DNA of 64,000 nucleotides, from the NCBI GenBank assembly GCA_008638375.1, contig CM018048.1:54086847-54150846 (forward strand), read 5' to 3'. The stretch is from Nyssa sinensis (taxonomy: Eukaryota; Streptophyta; Magnoliopsida; Cornales; Nyssaceae). This document shows positions 52,982-64,000 of this stretch, piece by piece. The position numbers and the translations under genes are program-made. Under the pieces are notes generated by a model. That model did no database searches. It was given only the letters and a program-made list of their open reading frames with translations, and was not told where the DNA came from. The stretch's first letter is position 1; every line of letters begins with the position of its first letter.

Positions 52982-55313
52982 ATATATATATATATATATA
53001 TCATAGTATGTAGTTTAAGGCTTCAAGTTGGGATTGTTGGTGGCTACGTGAGTAAGCCTGCAATTGGATTGGACAAGCCCAAGTCCAGCTTTCCAGCCTG
53101 ATTGTCTGCCCAACCCATCATTTAATATTTACTGCAGTAGGATAAGGCTAGTATCCATATCTAAGGGCCAAAATTGAGTTTGGATTGGCTCGGACCAAAC
53201 CCAGGCCGATCCCTACTTTCAGCTAGTTAAATCTTGTGTGTTCCAATCCAAAAATGTTTTATTCAAGCATTCAGCGTATATCCCAGCGCTGTATATAGCT
53301 GTCCAGATAATAATGAAAATGACTGAAGTAAGTTTGCTTGAATGAATGATGTTTACATCTGAATATGACTTAAATATACTTCTCCTTATAAAAGTGTCTG
53401 TTTGCTTTTGGAGTTGGATTTGCCTTGAGGCCCTGAACGAAGCTTAAATTGAATAAACTTCAGCCACGTTGGGGTTTATAACCAGGGCTTTGGGCTGCTT
53501 ATGGAGTTAAAAAAGATCTAACACTGTTATTGCTGTTCAGATTTGAGTATTTATGAAAGACTTGTGCTCACGTGGGTCTTGCAAAATGCTCACAGCCTTG
53601 ATCAATGATCAAAACGTAGAACTTTCATAAAAATCCCTTCTAAAAATATTAATATATAAACTTTGATCCCCTAATCATAATTTTTTTTTTTTTTTTGGAA
53701 TCCGCCACTAAACAAAAAAACCTTATACTCAGAGCATTGGCCTGGTGTCTGTGACTTTGGATGGTAAGTAATACATTGCTTTTATGGGTCAAGTTAATTT
53801 TGTTTATGAGTCATTACCTGTTTTATTTTACCTTACAAAAAAGACTTAGGTTTTGTTGATCAATTTTACATTAATGCATTTTGGGGGTACCTGCATAGGT
53901 AAGAAAATAGAGGCCCTTTGGAGATCAGAATAATAAAAAGGGGAAAGTTCGTCATTTCAACTTGCAGTTATCAGTGTCATACATTATTTGAACTTCCATC
54001 TATATGAAAATTATGCTTGGGACATCAAAATGGAAAAACCAAAACCAAAACCAAAACCAAAAAATAACCTAATTCTAAATTGCTGACACGAATACAGATC
54101 TCTGGGCTATATTGGAGTGCCATAATAAAGAATATAGTCGATCATTCTCCCTTTCTATTAACGTATATAGAGACTCGCATATTTGGTGAAATTTGAGACT
54201 TGCCAACCATGATCCTGCCTTTAGAAATGTGTCGGAAGGGTTGTCTCGAACTTGTAAAATAGTATTGACTCATTTATTTAGGTGTTTTGCTGCTGGATTT
54301 GCTGGTCATCATTAAGGGTTGTCTGTAACTATGATAAAAAAACTGTGAGGCTTTGACAAAGTCGTGCTTTCCCTAGTGTTGGTCCATACTCTTTCCACAA
54401 GATTACTTAAATAGTCCACATTTTGACAGCCAAAACTCTGCAGCAAAACAACTAGCAATATTTAGTACATTTATATGAAATTATGACATTAGATTTAACT
54501 ATGCGGTAAGTAAGAGAATCTGTTGCTGAGAAAATTGATAGCTATTGATTGGATGAAATGCTATAAATATAATTATTACATTGATAATAATGATAAAAAA
54601 CAATTTCTATTAAATATATAGATGTTTTGCAACTTATTTATCCTGGAGTTATTTTCACAGAAGGAAAAGGTTTTAGCTTATTGAAAATAATGGTATAGGT
54701 GCTCACCGAGACTCAGTTGCCAATTCTCAACTCTCAGGTAGCTCTAGTAAGTAATGCTTTTTGAGTGATCCTTGTTCTGTAGCTAAAATCAGAGCATCCA
54801 AAAGAGGCAGATAAAGAGGCTAGAATTTCACACAGATTCTCTTTAGGGCATGAGATGTTTGTGAAGGATGAAACTAGATAAGATTAATAAGTAAAGTAAG
54901 AAGAGATTTCAGCGTCAGGACCCAAAGGAAAGAAAATTAAACAGATCTGCGAATAAGTTCATGTATGATACTTGTTTATGAACAAACTATTTAACAGAAT
55001 GAATTCGCTTTTTGTTGATGATACATGAATATAGCTATACATTATCTCCATGTTACAACAAGTGATCTTGACATTGAGAATTCCAAAAGGCTCGTAATGT
55101 TACAAGATTTTTAAGAAACAATGTTGGATAAATCATCCTGATTAATGAGGAGAATTGAGCTGAACCTTTTCCTTCTTTCTTACCTTCTTTCTTCCTTTTT
55201 CTTGGGAAGGATGGAGGCTGGACAGAGGCTGTTAAATAAGCTGGGATCTGATAGAAAGTCAGGACAAATCAGTATTAAAGCCTTGACACCTTGAGAAAAA
55301 GCTGGGATCAAAT
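52700..55313. other. Intergenic region between ATG14 and the PPR gene
   Basis: Holds (CT)n-(TA)n at 52943-53001, a (CCAAAA)n run near 54036-54061 and otherwise unremarkable AT-rich sequence. The PPR gene's 3' UTR must lie just below 55314. No gene is supported. Confidence 0.5.
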
Positions 55314-57158
55314 TTACTGCAGACAGTGCTCGGATGAAGTCTCCATATTCCACTCAGCATCTCCACATGAAGTAAGAACCGTAGAAAGGATGTAATCATC
55401 AACCTCGACACCTTCAACTTGCATTCGATATAGAAGCTTTAAAGCCTCTTGGCAGAGCCCATTCTTTGCATAACCTACAATCATAGCCTTCCAAGCAACC
55501 AAATTCCGTTCTGGCATGCTATTGAAAACTTGGATTGCCTCTGAAACATATCCACATTTTGCATACATAAAAATTAAAGTGCTGCCCACAAACACATTAG
55601 ACAAGGCATGGGTCTTGTTTACAGAGGAGTGAATTAATCTACCTTGCTGAATATTTTCTAGTTTAGCACACGCTTTCAAAGCCGAGGAATAGGTAAAAGG
55701 GTTTGGCTTGACACCTTCCCCCAACATTTCTTTCAAGAATTCAAGAGCCTCAGCCTCATGCCCGAGACGAGCACAACCAGAAATCATGGCTGTCCATGAG
55801 ACAACATCTCTAAGAGGCATTTCTTGGAGGACCTTGGATGCAATAGAGTACTCCCCACATTTGCAATATAGCCACACAAGAGTGCTTCCAATGTAAATAT
55901 TGCTTTGAATAAAATTCTTTACTATTTGGGCATGGACTTCCTTCCCCAGCAGTAAAGCTTCAATTGAGCCACACGCCCTAAGGATGCTTACCACGGTCAA
56001 GTGGTTAGCAAATATATTTCGTCTTTTCATTGTCCGAAAGAGACTTATGGCCTTTTCACCAAGTCCATTCCGAGCATACCCCGCTAAAATGGAAGTCCAT
56101 GTAATTGTATTTCTCTTCCTCATTCTGTCAAATACTTTCCTAGAATCTGCAATTTCCCAACATTTTGCATACATATCCACCAGTGAAGTCCCAATGAAAA
56201 CATCATTTCTAAAAATCTTCTTAACTATGGCCCCGTGTAATTGTCTGCCAAGTTTCAAACTGTCCTCATCTCCACATGCCTTCAAAACACTACACACTGT
56301 AAACTCATTAGGGGCAAATCCATGAGAAATCATTTGTGAAAACATCGCAAAAGCCTCCTCTCCCCATCCATGTTGTGTGCAAGCAGTGATCATTGTTGTC
56401 CAACAAACTACATCCCGTTCTGGCATCCGATCAAAAGGACGAAATGCATCTACCAGGTCACCACATTGTGCATAGAAGTAAACAACAGCACTATCCAGAA
56501 TCAAATTACTACAATTACTTTTTATCATACAAGCATGAATTTGCCTTCCAAGCTCAAAATCTAATCTTCTACTGCATAAATTCAAAACACACACATAGGT
56601 CTTAGAATTCGCTCTAACCCCTTTCTCAACAAAATGACCGAATAACCTTAAAGCATCATCATCTAACCCAAATCTCAAATACCCATTAAGAACAGCGGTC
56701 CAAGAAACAACATTTGGTTCCAACATTTTATCAAGCACCTTACGAGCCTCAACCAACTTCCCAAGTCTTGCATAAGCACTAATCAAATTATTCTCAACAA
56801 ATGTCACTGGACCCTTCAGACACTTCACAATAATTGCATGTATCCTTCTAACATCTTTTGCTGTGTAACAAGATTGAAGCCAAAAAGCAAGCACACCTGA
56901 ATCAAATAACTGATTAGTCGACTGGGGATCCAAAGAATCGGCACCCAGCTTTTCCAGGGAGCTCGAAGTATTATGAAAATTTGGTGAATGAACTGCAACT
57001 GTTGAATTTTTGTATGAAAAAGAATGGGAACTTGGGGAATAGATGCTGCAACCATTACTTATCTTCAAGTTTTGCCTTCGTTTTGATGATTTAGTTGGTT
57101 GAGGTGGTCGAAACAGAGAGAGATGTGGTGCGACCGCTATGAGTGCAGGCGAGAGCAT
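55314..57158 (-). CDS. PDM1: Pentatricopeptide repeat protein, SEL1/PDM1 (At4g18520) type
   Basis: Intronless, 614 residues. The first 60-80 residues are Ser/Arg/Lys-rich, a probable plastid transit peptide. From about residue 85 there are tandem PLS-class PPR units to the end. Typical lines are NNLISAYARLGKLVEARKVL, VVSWTAVLNGYLRFGLDDDA, GTSLVDMYAKCWEIADSRKV, NTITWTSILAGYARNGLGEK, GSTLVWLYCKCGEYSIASKV and YSSALKACAKLENIQQGRLI. It ends DDYILSTVLTSCGD plus a short tail, without E, E+ or DYW domains. Length and repeat wording match Arabidopsis At4g18520 (SEL1/PDM1), which binds plastid RNA and is needed for plastid transcript processing or editing. The frame is intact. The neighbours are unrelated in function. 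Confidence 0.9.
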   Translation of the reverse strand: MLSPALIAVAPHLSLFRPPQPTKSSKRRQNLKISNGCSIYSPSSHSFSYKNSTVAVHSPNFHNTSSSLEKLGADSLDPQSTNQLFDSGVLAFWLQSCYTAKDVRRIHAIIVKCLKGPVTFVENNLISAYARLGKLVEARKVLDKMLEPNVVSWTAVLNGYLRFGLDDDALRLFGHFVEKGVRANSKTYVCVLNLCSRRLDFELGRQIHACMIKSNCSNLILDSAVVYFYAQCGDLVDAFRPFDRMPERDVVCWTTMITACTQHGWGEEAFAMFSQMISHGFAPNEFTVCSVLKACGDEDSLKLGRQLHGAIVKKIFRNDVFIGTSLVDMYAKCWEIADSRKVFDRMRKRNTITWTSILAGYARNGLGEKAISLFRTMKRRNIFANHLTVVSILRACGSIEALLLGKEVHAQIVKNFIQSNIYIGSTLVWLYCKCGEYSIASKVLQEMPLRDVVSWTAMISGCARLGHEAEALEFLKEMLGEGVKPNPFTYSSALKACAKLENIQQGRLIHSSVNKTHALSNVFVGSTLIFMYAKCGYVSEAIQVFNSMPERNLVAWKAMIVGYAKNGLCQEALKLLYRMQVEGVEVDDYILSTVLTSCGDAEWNMETSSEHCLQ

Positions 57159-58971
57159 TGCCTGGACTGGACCGGATTTCGGAATTCCCGCGATAATTCC
57201 AGCAATTTCACTGCTACGCCGATATCGCGGTAGCCGTTAAGCCTATATTTGATTGGACCGTTGGCATCAACCGATAGTTCTGCACAAAACGAAGACGTAT
57301 CAACTCATTTGAAAGAAAACAAAAGGAAACAGCCTCCCGCTACGGGAAAAGAAAATAAGACAGTTGGACTGTCCTTAATTAAAGTTAAACCCTTGTATAA
57401 ATTGGAAGGGAAAAATATTAAAATAAATTTTTTTATTTAAAAATTTCAAAAAATAAAATTTTAATTAAAAAAAATTCAATTGTTAATTTTTATCTTAACA
57501 CCGTTAATAAATATTATTAATTATGCTAAAATTACATTCAAGATATATTTTAAAAAAATTACTAAAAAATATATAAAATAAAATTTTCAATTCTAAAAAA
57601 TCATAACATTTTATAAAGTAAAAATTTATTTTTTAAGCATTCTAGATAAATAAAAAATGTTATGTTTCTTTTTTTGAATTGAAGAATTTGTTGTATCATT
57701 ATTTAGTATTTTTTAAATGTATCTTGAAGGTTATTTTGGTCTAATCAATAATATTTTTTAATAGTATTAAGATGAAAGTTAACAATTAAATTTTTTGTAT
57801 TAAAAATTCATTTTTTGGATTTTTTAGATAAAAAAAATTTATTATGAACTTTTTGAATTGAAAATATTATTTTAAGAACTTTTTAGTATTTTTTCCTAAA
57901 TTTAATGTTAATTTTTAAAATATTCAATATATTGTAAAATTAATGGACAAAAATCAATCACATGAGTTACACAAAATATTTACATAGTTTGACTTCATGC
58001 TTACATTCATAGATAAAGGAAGAAAAAAACTTCACTAAATATATAAAGATATACACATAATGACATGTTGCTTATGGTGAGAATATCAAGTGATGAGCAC
58101 ACCCAACCAATTATACATTTACAACACAACAGATATTTTTATAATTTTTTTTATCTAATCCACGTTGTTTTGGAATAATTTAACAATATACAAATAATTT
58201 TTAATTTATTTTTCAAATTCATATTATTTTTGAAATTGCATCTTAAAAATATAATTTCAATTACAATTTTTTAACAGAATCGCATTTTGAAAATGTGAAA
58301 ATACGATTTTGTTACGAACTTGACATTAAAAATACATTTTCAAAAACTACATGAGTTTAAAAAATACTTAAATAGAGTTAAATCAAACTAAAATTACGGA
58401 CGTTTGGTAAAAAAGTTTAATATTTTCATAGAGTTAGATATTAATATTAGTTTTGCAGAGGTGTTAAAATTTTATAATGACTTGAAATAATGTTTTACAC
58501 AACTTTTCGGGATGGAGACCCCGGTGGACAAGAAGACGTTTGATACGAGTATTGTTTTGTGTCAATTGGAATCGTTAACTCCAACCTATTTGCACAAAGA
58601 ATCCATTAGCAATGCTACATTTCCGAGGGCTTGGTGTGGGTTTGTACTTATTATTGTACAAGTTTGTGACTTAATCCTATAATGTTGACGTGCCGATACA
58701 TATAAAAATCAATAAAAAAACCTCTCTTAGGATATGTGTAGAGACCACCATCAAAGAAAGTCTCCTTCAAGTTAAAGCCTTAAAGGAGATTTTCCTTAAA
58801 AAAAAATAAAAATTTGTTAAGAGCCTGATTAGCAAAAGACAGAAAGAATTTTTCACGAAAATAATTATTTTTCTATCCAATTAAATTATTAAAAGAGTTC
58901 ATATTTATGTAAAAAAGTTCCTCATCTTAACAAGACAAGCTAGCTTGTGTTATTTAGACTGAATATAATCT

Positions 58972-59003
<32 letters not shown>

Positions 59004-59596
59004 ATACAAAAATGATGTTGATGGAAGAGTACATTTTTGTGTATTATTAGGGTTTTTTTTTGTGTTTCAACCATTACATAAAGTAGTAAAAAAAAGGGAG
59101 GTAAATTTATTACATTGACCTCTCTTGAGGTTAGGTGATATTATACTCAAAATGATCGAAAAATTAAAGAAATTTTAGTTCTAAATATATAATTTTTTAG
59201 TTTCATTGATTTTCTTAGAAATCAAACAGAAAAATCTTAGAAAGTGGATATTACCAAGATAATTTACAGGAATTATATTTCATTGCAGAAACAAGGTGGG
59301 CAGGTGAGTTTCGATCTCTTGTCTATAAGGAAGCCCAACCAAAATCTCTCCACAAATCTTCTTCTCTCCACTTCCAATGTTCTTTTTGGTGCAACGGAAC
59401 AAAAAAATAAAAATAAAAACACAAACAGGCAACATGCATTATAAATTGGAAAAAGTTTGTAAACTGAGTATGTGTGTGTATATATATATTGGATGTGCTA
59501 TAAAAAAGAGATTGGTTTAATTCTTTCACGCGTGTCCTTATACTTTGAATCGTAATATGCTTGAAAACCTATTTACGAGATTCTGAATGCATCACA
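57159..59596. other. PPR promoter and AT-rich intergenic region
   Basis: 57160-57250 is less AT-rich and likely the PPR promoter/5' UTR. Beyond it the sequence is AT-rich with (GT)n-(TA)n at about 58974-59002. At 57960-58015 the wording acaaaatatttacatagttt resembles the repeat at 62345-62405. No gene is supported. Confidence 0.5.
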
Positions 59597-60664
59597 ACCT
59601 TTTACAAGTTATTGATTTCAAAATAAGAAAACAGTGTTCAACATTGTAACTCATATCTATAGATATATTCAAATTCCGATCTTTATGCTTTCTAATCCTA
59701 CTCGAATTCGAATACCTAACAAGACCTTTTACAAGTTATCGATCTCAAAATAAGAAAACAGTGTTCAACATTGTAACTCATATCTGTAGATATATTCAAA
59801 TTCCAATCTTTATGCTTCCTAATCCTACTCGAATTCGAATACCTAACAAGACCTTTTACAAGTTATCGATCTCAAAATAAGAAAACAGTGTTCAACATTG
59901 TAACTCATATCTATAGATATATTCAAATTCCGATCTTTATGCTTCCTAATCCTACTCGAATTCGAATACCTAACAAGACCTTTTACAAGAATTCGAATAC
60001 CTAACAAGACCTTTTACAAGTTATCGATCTCAAAATAAGAAAACAGTGTTCAACATTGTAACTCATATCTATAGATATATTCAAATTCCAATCTTTATGC
60101 TTCTTAATCCTACTCGAATTCGAATACCTAACAAGACCTTTTACAAGTTATCGATCTCAAAATAAGAAAACAGTGTTCAACATTGTAACTCATATCTATA
60201 GATATATTCAAATTCCAATCTTTATGCTTCCTAATCCTACTCGATTCGAATACCTAACAGAGACCTTTTACAAGTTATCGATCTCAAAATAAGAAACAGT
60301 GTCAAATTGTAAATCTATCGATAGATATATTAAAATTCCCGATCTTTATGCTTCCTATCCTACTCGAAATTCGAATACCTAACAGACCTTTTACAAATTC
60401 GAATACCTAACAGACCTTTCAAGTTATCGATCTCAAAATAAGAAAACAGTGTTCAACATTGTAACTTATATCTATAATATATTCAAAATTCCCCATCCTT
60501 TATGCTTCCTAATCCTACTCGAATTGAATACCTAACAAGACCTTTTACAAGTTATCGATCTCAACATAAAAAAAAATAGTGTTCCACATTCTAACTTTTA
60601 TCTATAGATATATTCAAATTCTGATCTTTATGCTTCCTAATCCTACTCGAATTCGAATACCTAA
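59597..60664 (+). repeat. 127-bp minisatellite, about nine copies
   Basis: accttttacaagttatcgat... starts at 59597, 59724, 59851, 59978, 60009, 60136, 60263, 60386, 60414 and 60540. Full units are 127 bases. Two junctions (59978/60009 and 60386/60414) are partial units of about 30 bases. Early copies are nearly identical; from 60250 onward they carry many single-base deletions. Each unit contains the palindrome-like atctatagatat and tcgaattcga. Confidence 0.95.
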
Positions 60665-61400
60665 TAACATATAAATAAAGCACCAAGATACGCTTTCAAG
60701 ATTAATTACCCTTTAATTCATTGTCATTACTCTTTTCTAATTTTATTATCGGAGCGACTATTGTCGAAACTTTTTCACTAGTCCTCTGACTCTTTACACT
60801 TAACAAGAAACTGAAGACGATAGATCTCCAACCAAAAATTAATAAAATCAATATTTATATATTTATAACTTGGGTGTATGTGTTTGTGTGTTTATAAATA
60901 TGAATTTCATGAAATTACATATATAATATTGTTGAGGTAATGATTAGAGTGGCTTGTTGTAAACACTAATTCTCTGAAGAAGTAATAATACAATTGATCT
61001 ATTATCAGCTAATTTGTCCAAATGCACAAAAATGTGTTTGGGACCTTTTGAAAGTATTTCCTGCTCCATGTTTAAAAATAAAATCTGTCCAAAATAAGGT
61101 CCTCAGTTAAAATGAGTCTCTGATGCATCCCCAGGAATGAGGAAAGTAAAGATAGCCAGTCTTTAATAGAAGCAATCATGCAGTGATTGGTAAGCCATTA
61201 GTTTTGCGTTCCAATTGACTTCTAGTGATTCTTTTACTCTATATGTTTGTCTCTTGGTGGTTAAGATCTAGTATCTGTTGTGACTAATAATTCTCTTTGT
61301 TCTTGGAGAGATTTGGAGAAAGAGGAGCCTTACACATACTTAGAGCTACTCCTTGCATAGGAATGAGTTAGTACTCAAAACAAATTTAAAAACTAGGCCA
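60665..61400. other. AT-rich intergenic sequence
   Basis: I see no gene, RNA or repeat with clear boundaries here. Confidence 0.45.
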
Positions 61401-61439
61401 TAAATGAGTCGAGTCAAGACAAGCAGTGAATTCTTCAAT

Positions 61440-61740
61440 ATTAGCTTGCTAAAATAAACGAACTTTAAATTATGTTCAAGCTTAGCTTGGTAATTTTCTC
61501 GAGCCGATATTGAACGAGTCTCTAATCGAACCGATTGCGAGTTAAGCTCAAGTAGCATGATTTTTTTATACAGTATTAGATCATTTATGGGCTTATCGAG
61601 CCAAACTCAAGCCGAGCTCTATAAAATAACGGACCTCAAAATATGTTCAAGTTTGACTTGTTTATCTTGTGAGTCGATTTCGAACAAGCCTTTAACCAAA
61701 CTGATTACAAGCCAAACTCGAATAACTTGGTTCGTTTTAA
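61440..61740 (+). repeat. Two diverged direct copies of a dispersed repeat
   Basis: taaaataaacgaactttaaa...atgttcaagcttagcttg (about 61454) recurs as taaaataacggacctcaaaa...atgttcaagtttgacttg (about 61624). The wording cgagccgatattgaacgagt is mirrored by tgagtcgatttcgaacaagc. Offset about 170 bases. Sequence of this style (aagctcgagc...) is common as dispersed repeats in plants. Confidence 0.6.
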
Positions 61741-61983
61741 ATCCCATACAAAACTATCATTTGAAAAGCAGAGAGAGTAAAGGTTATGATAAATATGACA
61801 AATGTGATTCTTTCCTCCAATGTCAACCAGCCTGTACCAATTAACAGATTGCCCCACCTTGGAAAACATAGGCTTGAAGACAACCAAGCCAAAAACTCAA
61901 AATGAAAACCAAAATTTCAATACCATGACTGAAGAAAAGAGGCAAAAAAATGAAAGAACTCAATATTGATGTATGAACAAATG

Positions 61984-62064
61984 CTAGAATACAGCTGAGC
62001 TGGTTCGTCGCAGTTGATATCTGGGAGCATGAATTGCATCCGAATTTAAAAGCTTCTCCACTTC
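61984..62064 (-). CDS. Possible last coding exon of a gene outside the window
   Basis: On the minus strand an acceptor ttattgtaagcag is followed by a frame reading EVEKLLNSDAIHAPRYQLRR and TSSAVF, then a stop (61984-61986). The charged, non-repetitive composition looks like coding sequence, and the acceptor is good. The upstream exons were not found between 62065 and 64000. I do not recognise the protein. Confidence 0.3.
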   Translation of the reverse strand, partial: EVEKLLNSDAIHAPRYQLRRTSSAVF

Positions 62065-64000
62065 CTGCTTACAATAAGAAGATCAAAATAGACAACAATT
62101 AGTAATTAGCCAACTCTTTTGCTTGGCTTCCCTAACATTTTTGCGCTGTAACATTATCAAACTATTTTCCAAGCAAACTTTAAACATAGAACTGTCCCTG
62201 ATGAAGAACTCGATACTCCTAGTAATCCATGAAACAGAATTAACCAAAATGCGAGCTACAATACAAAAGGAGAATTGCAGATCCTAATGTTTCTTCAACA
62301 ATATGTTGTGCAGAAGCGATCAAACAAATAATAAAAATAAACAAAATACACAGAGAAGACACAAGATTTACGTGGTTAGACAAGATGCTTACATCCACGG
62401 ATAGCGATGAACAATCCACCATGTATCAAAGAGATTATAAAAACTAAAATCTCCCAAAACTCAAAACCCCATTTTCTCCTAATGATGGCTATCTTCTCAT
62501 AAGTTGAAATTCTAAAAACAATATACTCTTATATAAGTGAGTTACAATGTAAGAGATGAAACGGGTCAAAATACGCAAACAAAAATGGGTCAAAAAATTT
62601 TCCTACTAACTTCAGGTCGGACTAGTCATCAAGAATTCAGGTAAATTCATAACAACCATCCAACACAATACTATTTGGTGAAGATGGTTATAGCAACATG
62701 GAATAATTCTAAACATTGCTTCATTGCGAAAGCTATCACAACACAGACTAGTGCTCAGTTTACATTACTGTGTGCTAACAACTTTTAGACGAACCTTGGG
62801 GGACATGCATTTGTTTTTTTTGATTGGGAGAGAGAATCCACACATCAATATACATATACCTTCAACAGAACAAGCTATTCTGGAAGCACTGTCATCAACA
62901 CTTTAAGAGATGCCAATTGTCTCCGGTGACTCTCACTTGGACAGGACAATCGAACACACACCGCATGAAAATTTCCAGTATTCTGTTAGCTATGACATTT
63001 ACAATGGAGAATAACTTTCTTTTGGGAAATCTATGCTTTAAAAGGCTTTTAAGTATCTATAACACTATCATAATCATGATGGACACAACCTCTATAATTA
63101 ATTTCAACTTCCAGGTCAAAAAATTTTAATCCATTTTAAGTGGATACTTCTGTTCATTTCTGACTCCTAACGAAAATTGGAAAATCCAACACCATGATAG
63201 GATATGTTGATAGTGTGCTTTGATATACAAAATCTAATGTGCCCAACACTAGATTCTCTTGCTTCTTGGAAAAAAATGGATCCTTTAAATGGCTCTAAAA
63301 GGCTTACAAAGTCATCCATTGTGTTTGCAGCACAAGAATGTCGACGCTTGTTAATGATCAACTTCATAATCCGGCTGAGAAATTCTATAATCCTCCAAAA
63401 CAAAGAAATTCAGCTTCCAATTTATATTTTGGGAGGCAAATTACAAGAGATGGGTTGGTATTTCATGTTTCATTCTTCTCGTGCCATGCAAGTAGATCAA
63501 TGATATATAATTAATCCTCTTATAATTAATATTCAATAAGTTAATAATCTCCTATAATTAATAAATTTTTAAGGAACCTACTTGGTTCTATGGTGGACAA
63601 GTAATAATTCTATTATTTAATAAGTAATAATTTTTTCCAAAAAAAATCAATATTAATTACTAGAAAGATAAAATAGTTATACATGTACTTATATATATAT
63701 ATATATATAAGTATTCCATTTATTATAGGCCTTGGTAATTTATTTGTAAATCCTACTCTAATTGGAATCAAAAGTATTGTAAGTGACGAAAATTAGGACA
63801 TGACTCATGAGTAAGCATAGGAAACATAGTTTCTTTAGTTCAAAAGAATATTAGAAATTTTTTGTAATACCTTAAGTTGAACTTTATATGTATTTTTTTA
63901 TTATCAAATATTGAAATGTCACTAAAAAGTTGCATATAAGGTTTTTTTTTATGTCAAAATTCATATACATGTATGAAATAGTTTTTTATTAATAAAAATA
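62065..64000. other. Intergenic or intronic sequence with a dispersed repeat
   Basis: 62345-62405 (acacaagatttacgtggtta, then gatgcttacatccacggata) is a phrase often met in plant interspersed repeats and resembles 57968-58015. A (TA)n tract lies at 63692-63709. ORFs here have no family motif. Confidence 0.45.

Overview
This is a piece of a nuclear genome of a flowering plant, most likely a woody eudicot. The evidence is intron-rich genes with GT-AG junctions, AT-rich intergenic DNA full of (TA)n, (CT)n and poly-G tracts, plant SINE and LINE remains, a nuclear copy of plastid DNA, and five genes with clear plant orthologues. No bacterial, viral or CRISPR-like content was seen. The species cannot be named from the sequence.

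Layout. 1-9 kb: mostly AT-rich and non-coding, with two related small single-exon genes on the minus strand (2387-2599 and 6327-6563). 9.07-13.51 kb, minus: a complete ten-exon aminotransferase gene of the ALD1 type (pipecolate branch of plant immunity). 17.1-20.8 kb, minus: a three-exon TRM9-type tRNA wobble-uridine methyltransferase. 23.7-35.6 kb, plus: a six-exon conserved, uncharacterised plastid-type protein (At4g37920-like). Its third intron is 7.3 kb and holds an antisense decayed copy of a POK/KIN-12 kinesin tail. That copy has target-site duplications, a poly-A remnant and a SINE sitting in its 3' junction. 36.4-37.0 kb: MULE transposase remnant. 38.1-52.7 kb, plus: a twelve-coding-exon ATG14-like autophagy gene with introns in both UTRs. 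Its introns hold an L1 3' end, a psbB/rps8/infA plastid fragment, SINEs, a hAT-type MITE and two copies of another repeat. Its reading frame shows three +1 lesions. 55.3-57.2 kb, minus: an intronless PPR protein of the SEL1/PDM1 type. 59.6-60.7 kb: a 127-bp minisatellite. 61-64 kb: dispersed repeats and a possible last exon of a gene lying mainly outside the window.

The genes do not form a single pathway. ALD1 (immune signalling) lies next to two small genes that may be stress-peptide-like. TRM9 modifies tRNA, the At4g37920-like and PPR proteins are predicted for plastids, and ATG14 belongs to the class III PI3-kinase complex. The most notable structure is the intron-nested kinesin retrocopy with its nested SINE, followed by the damaged ATG14 frame and the rearranged plastid insert. 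Exon coordinates were read by eye from splice consensus, phase and family similarity. Every model except ATG14 closes in frame from start to stop.
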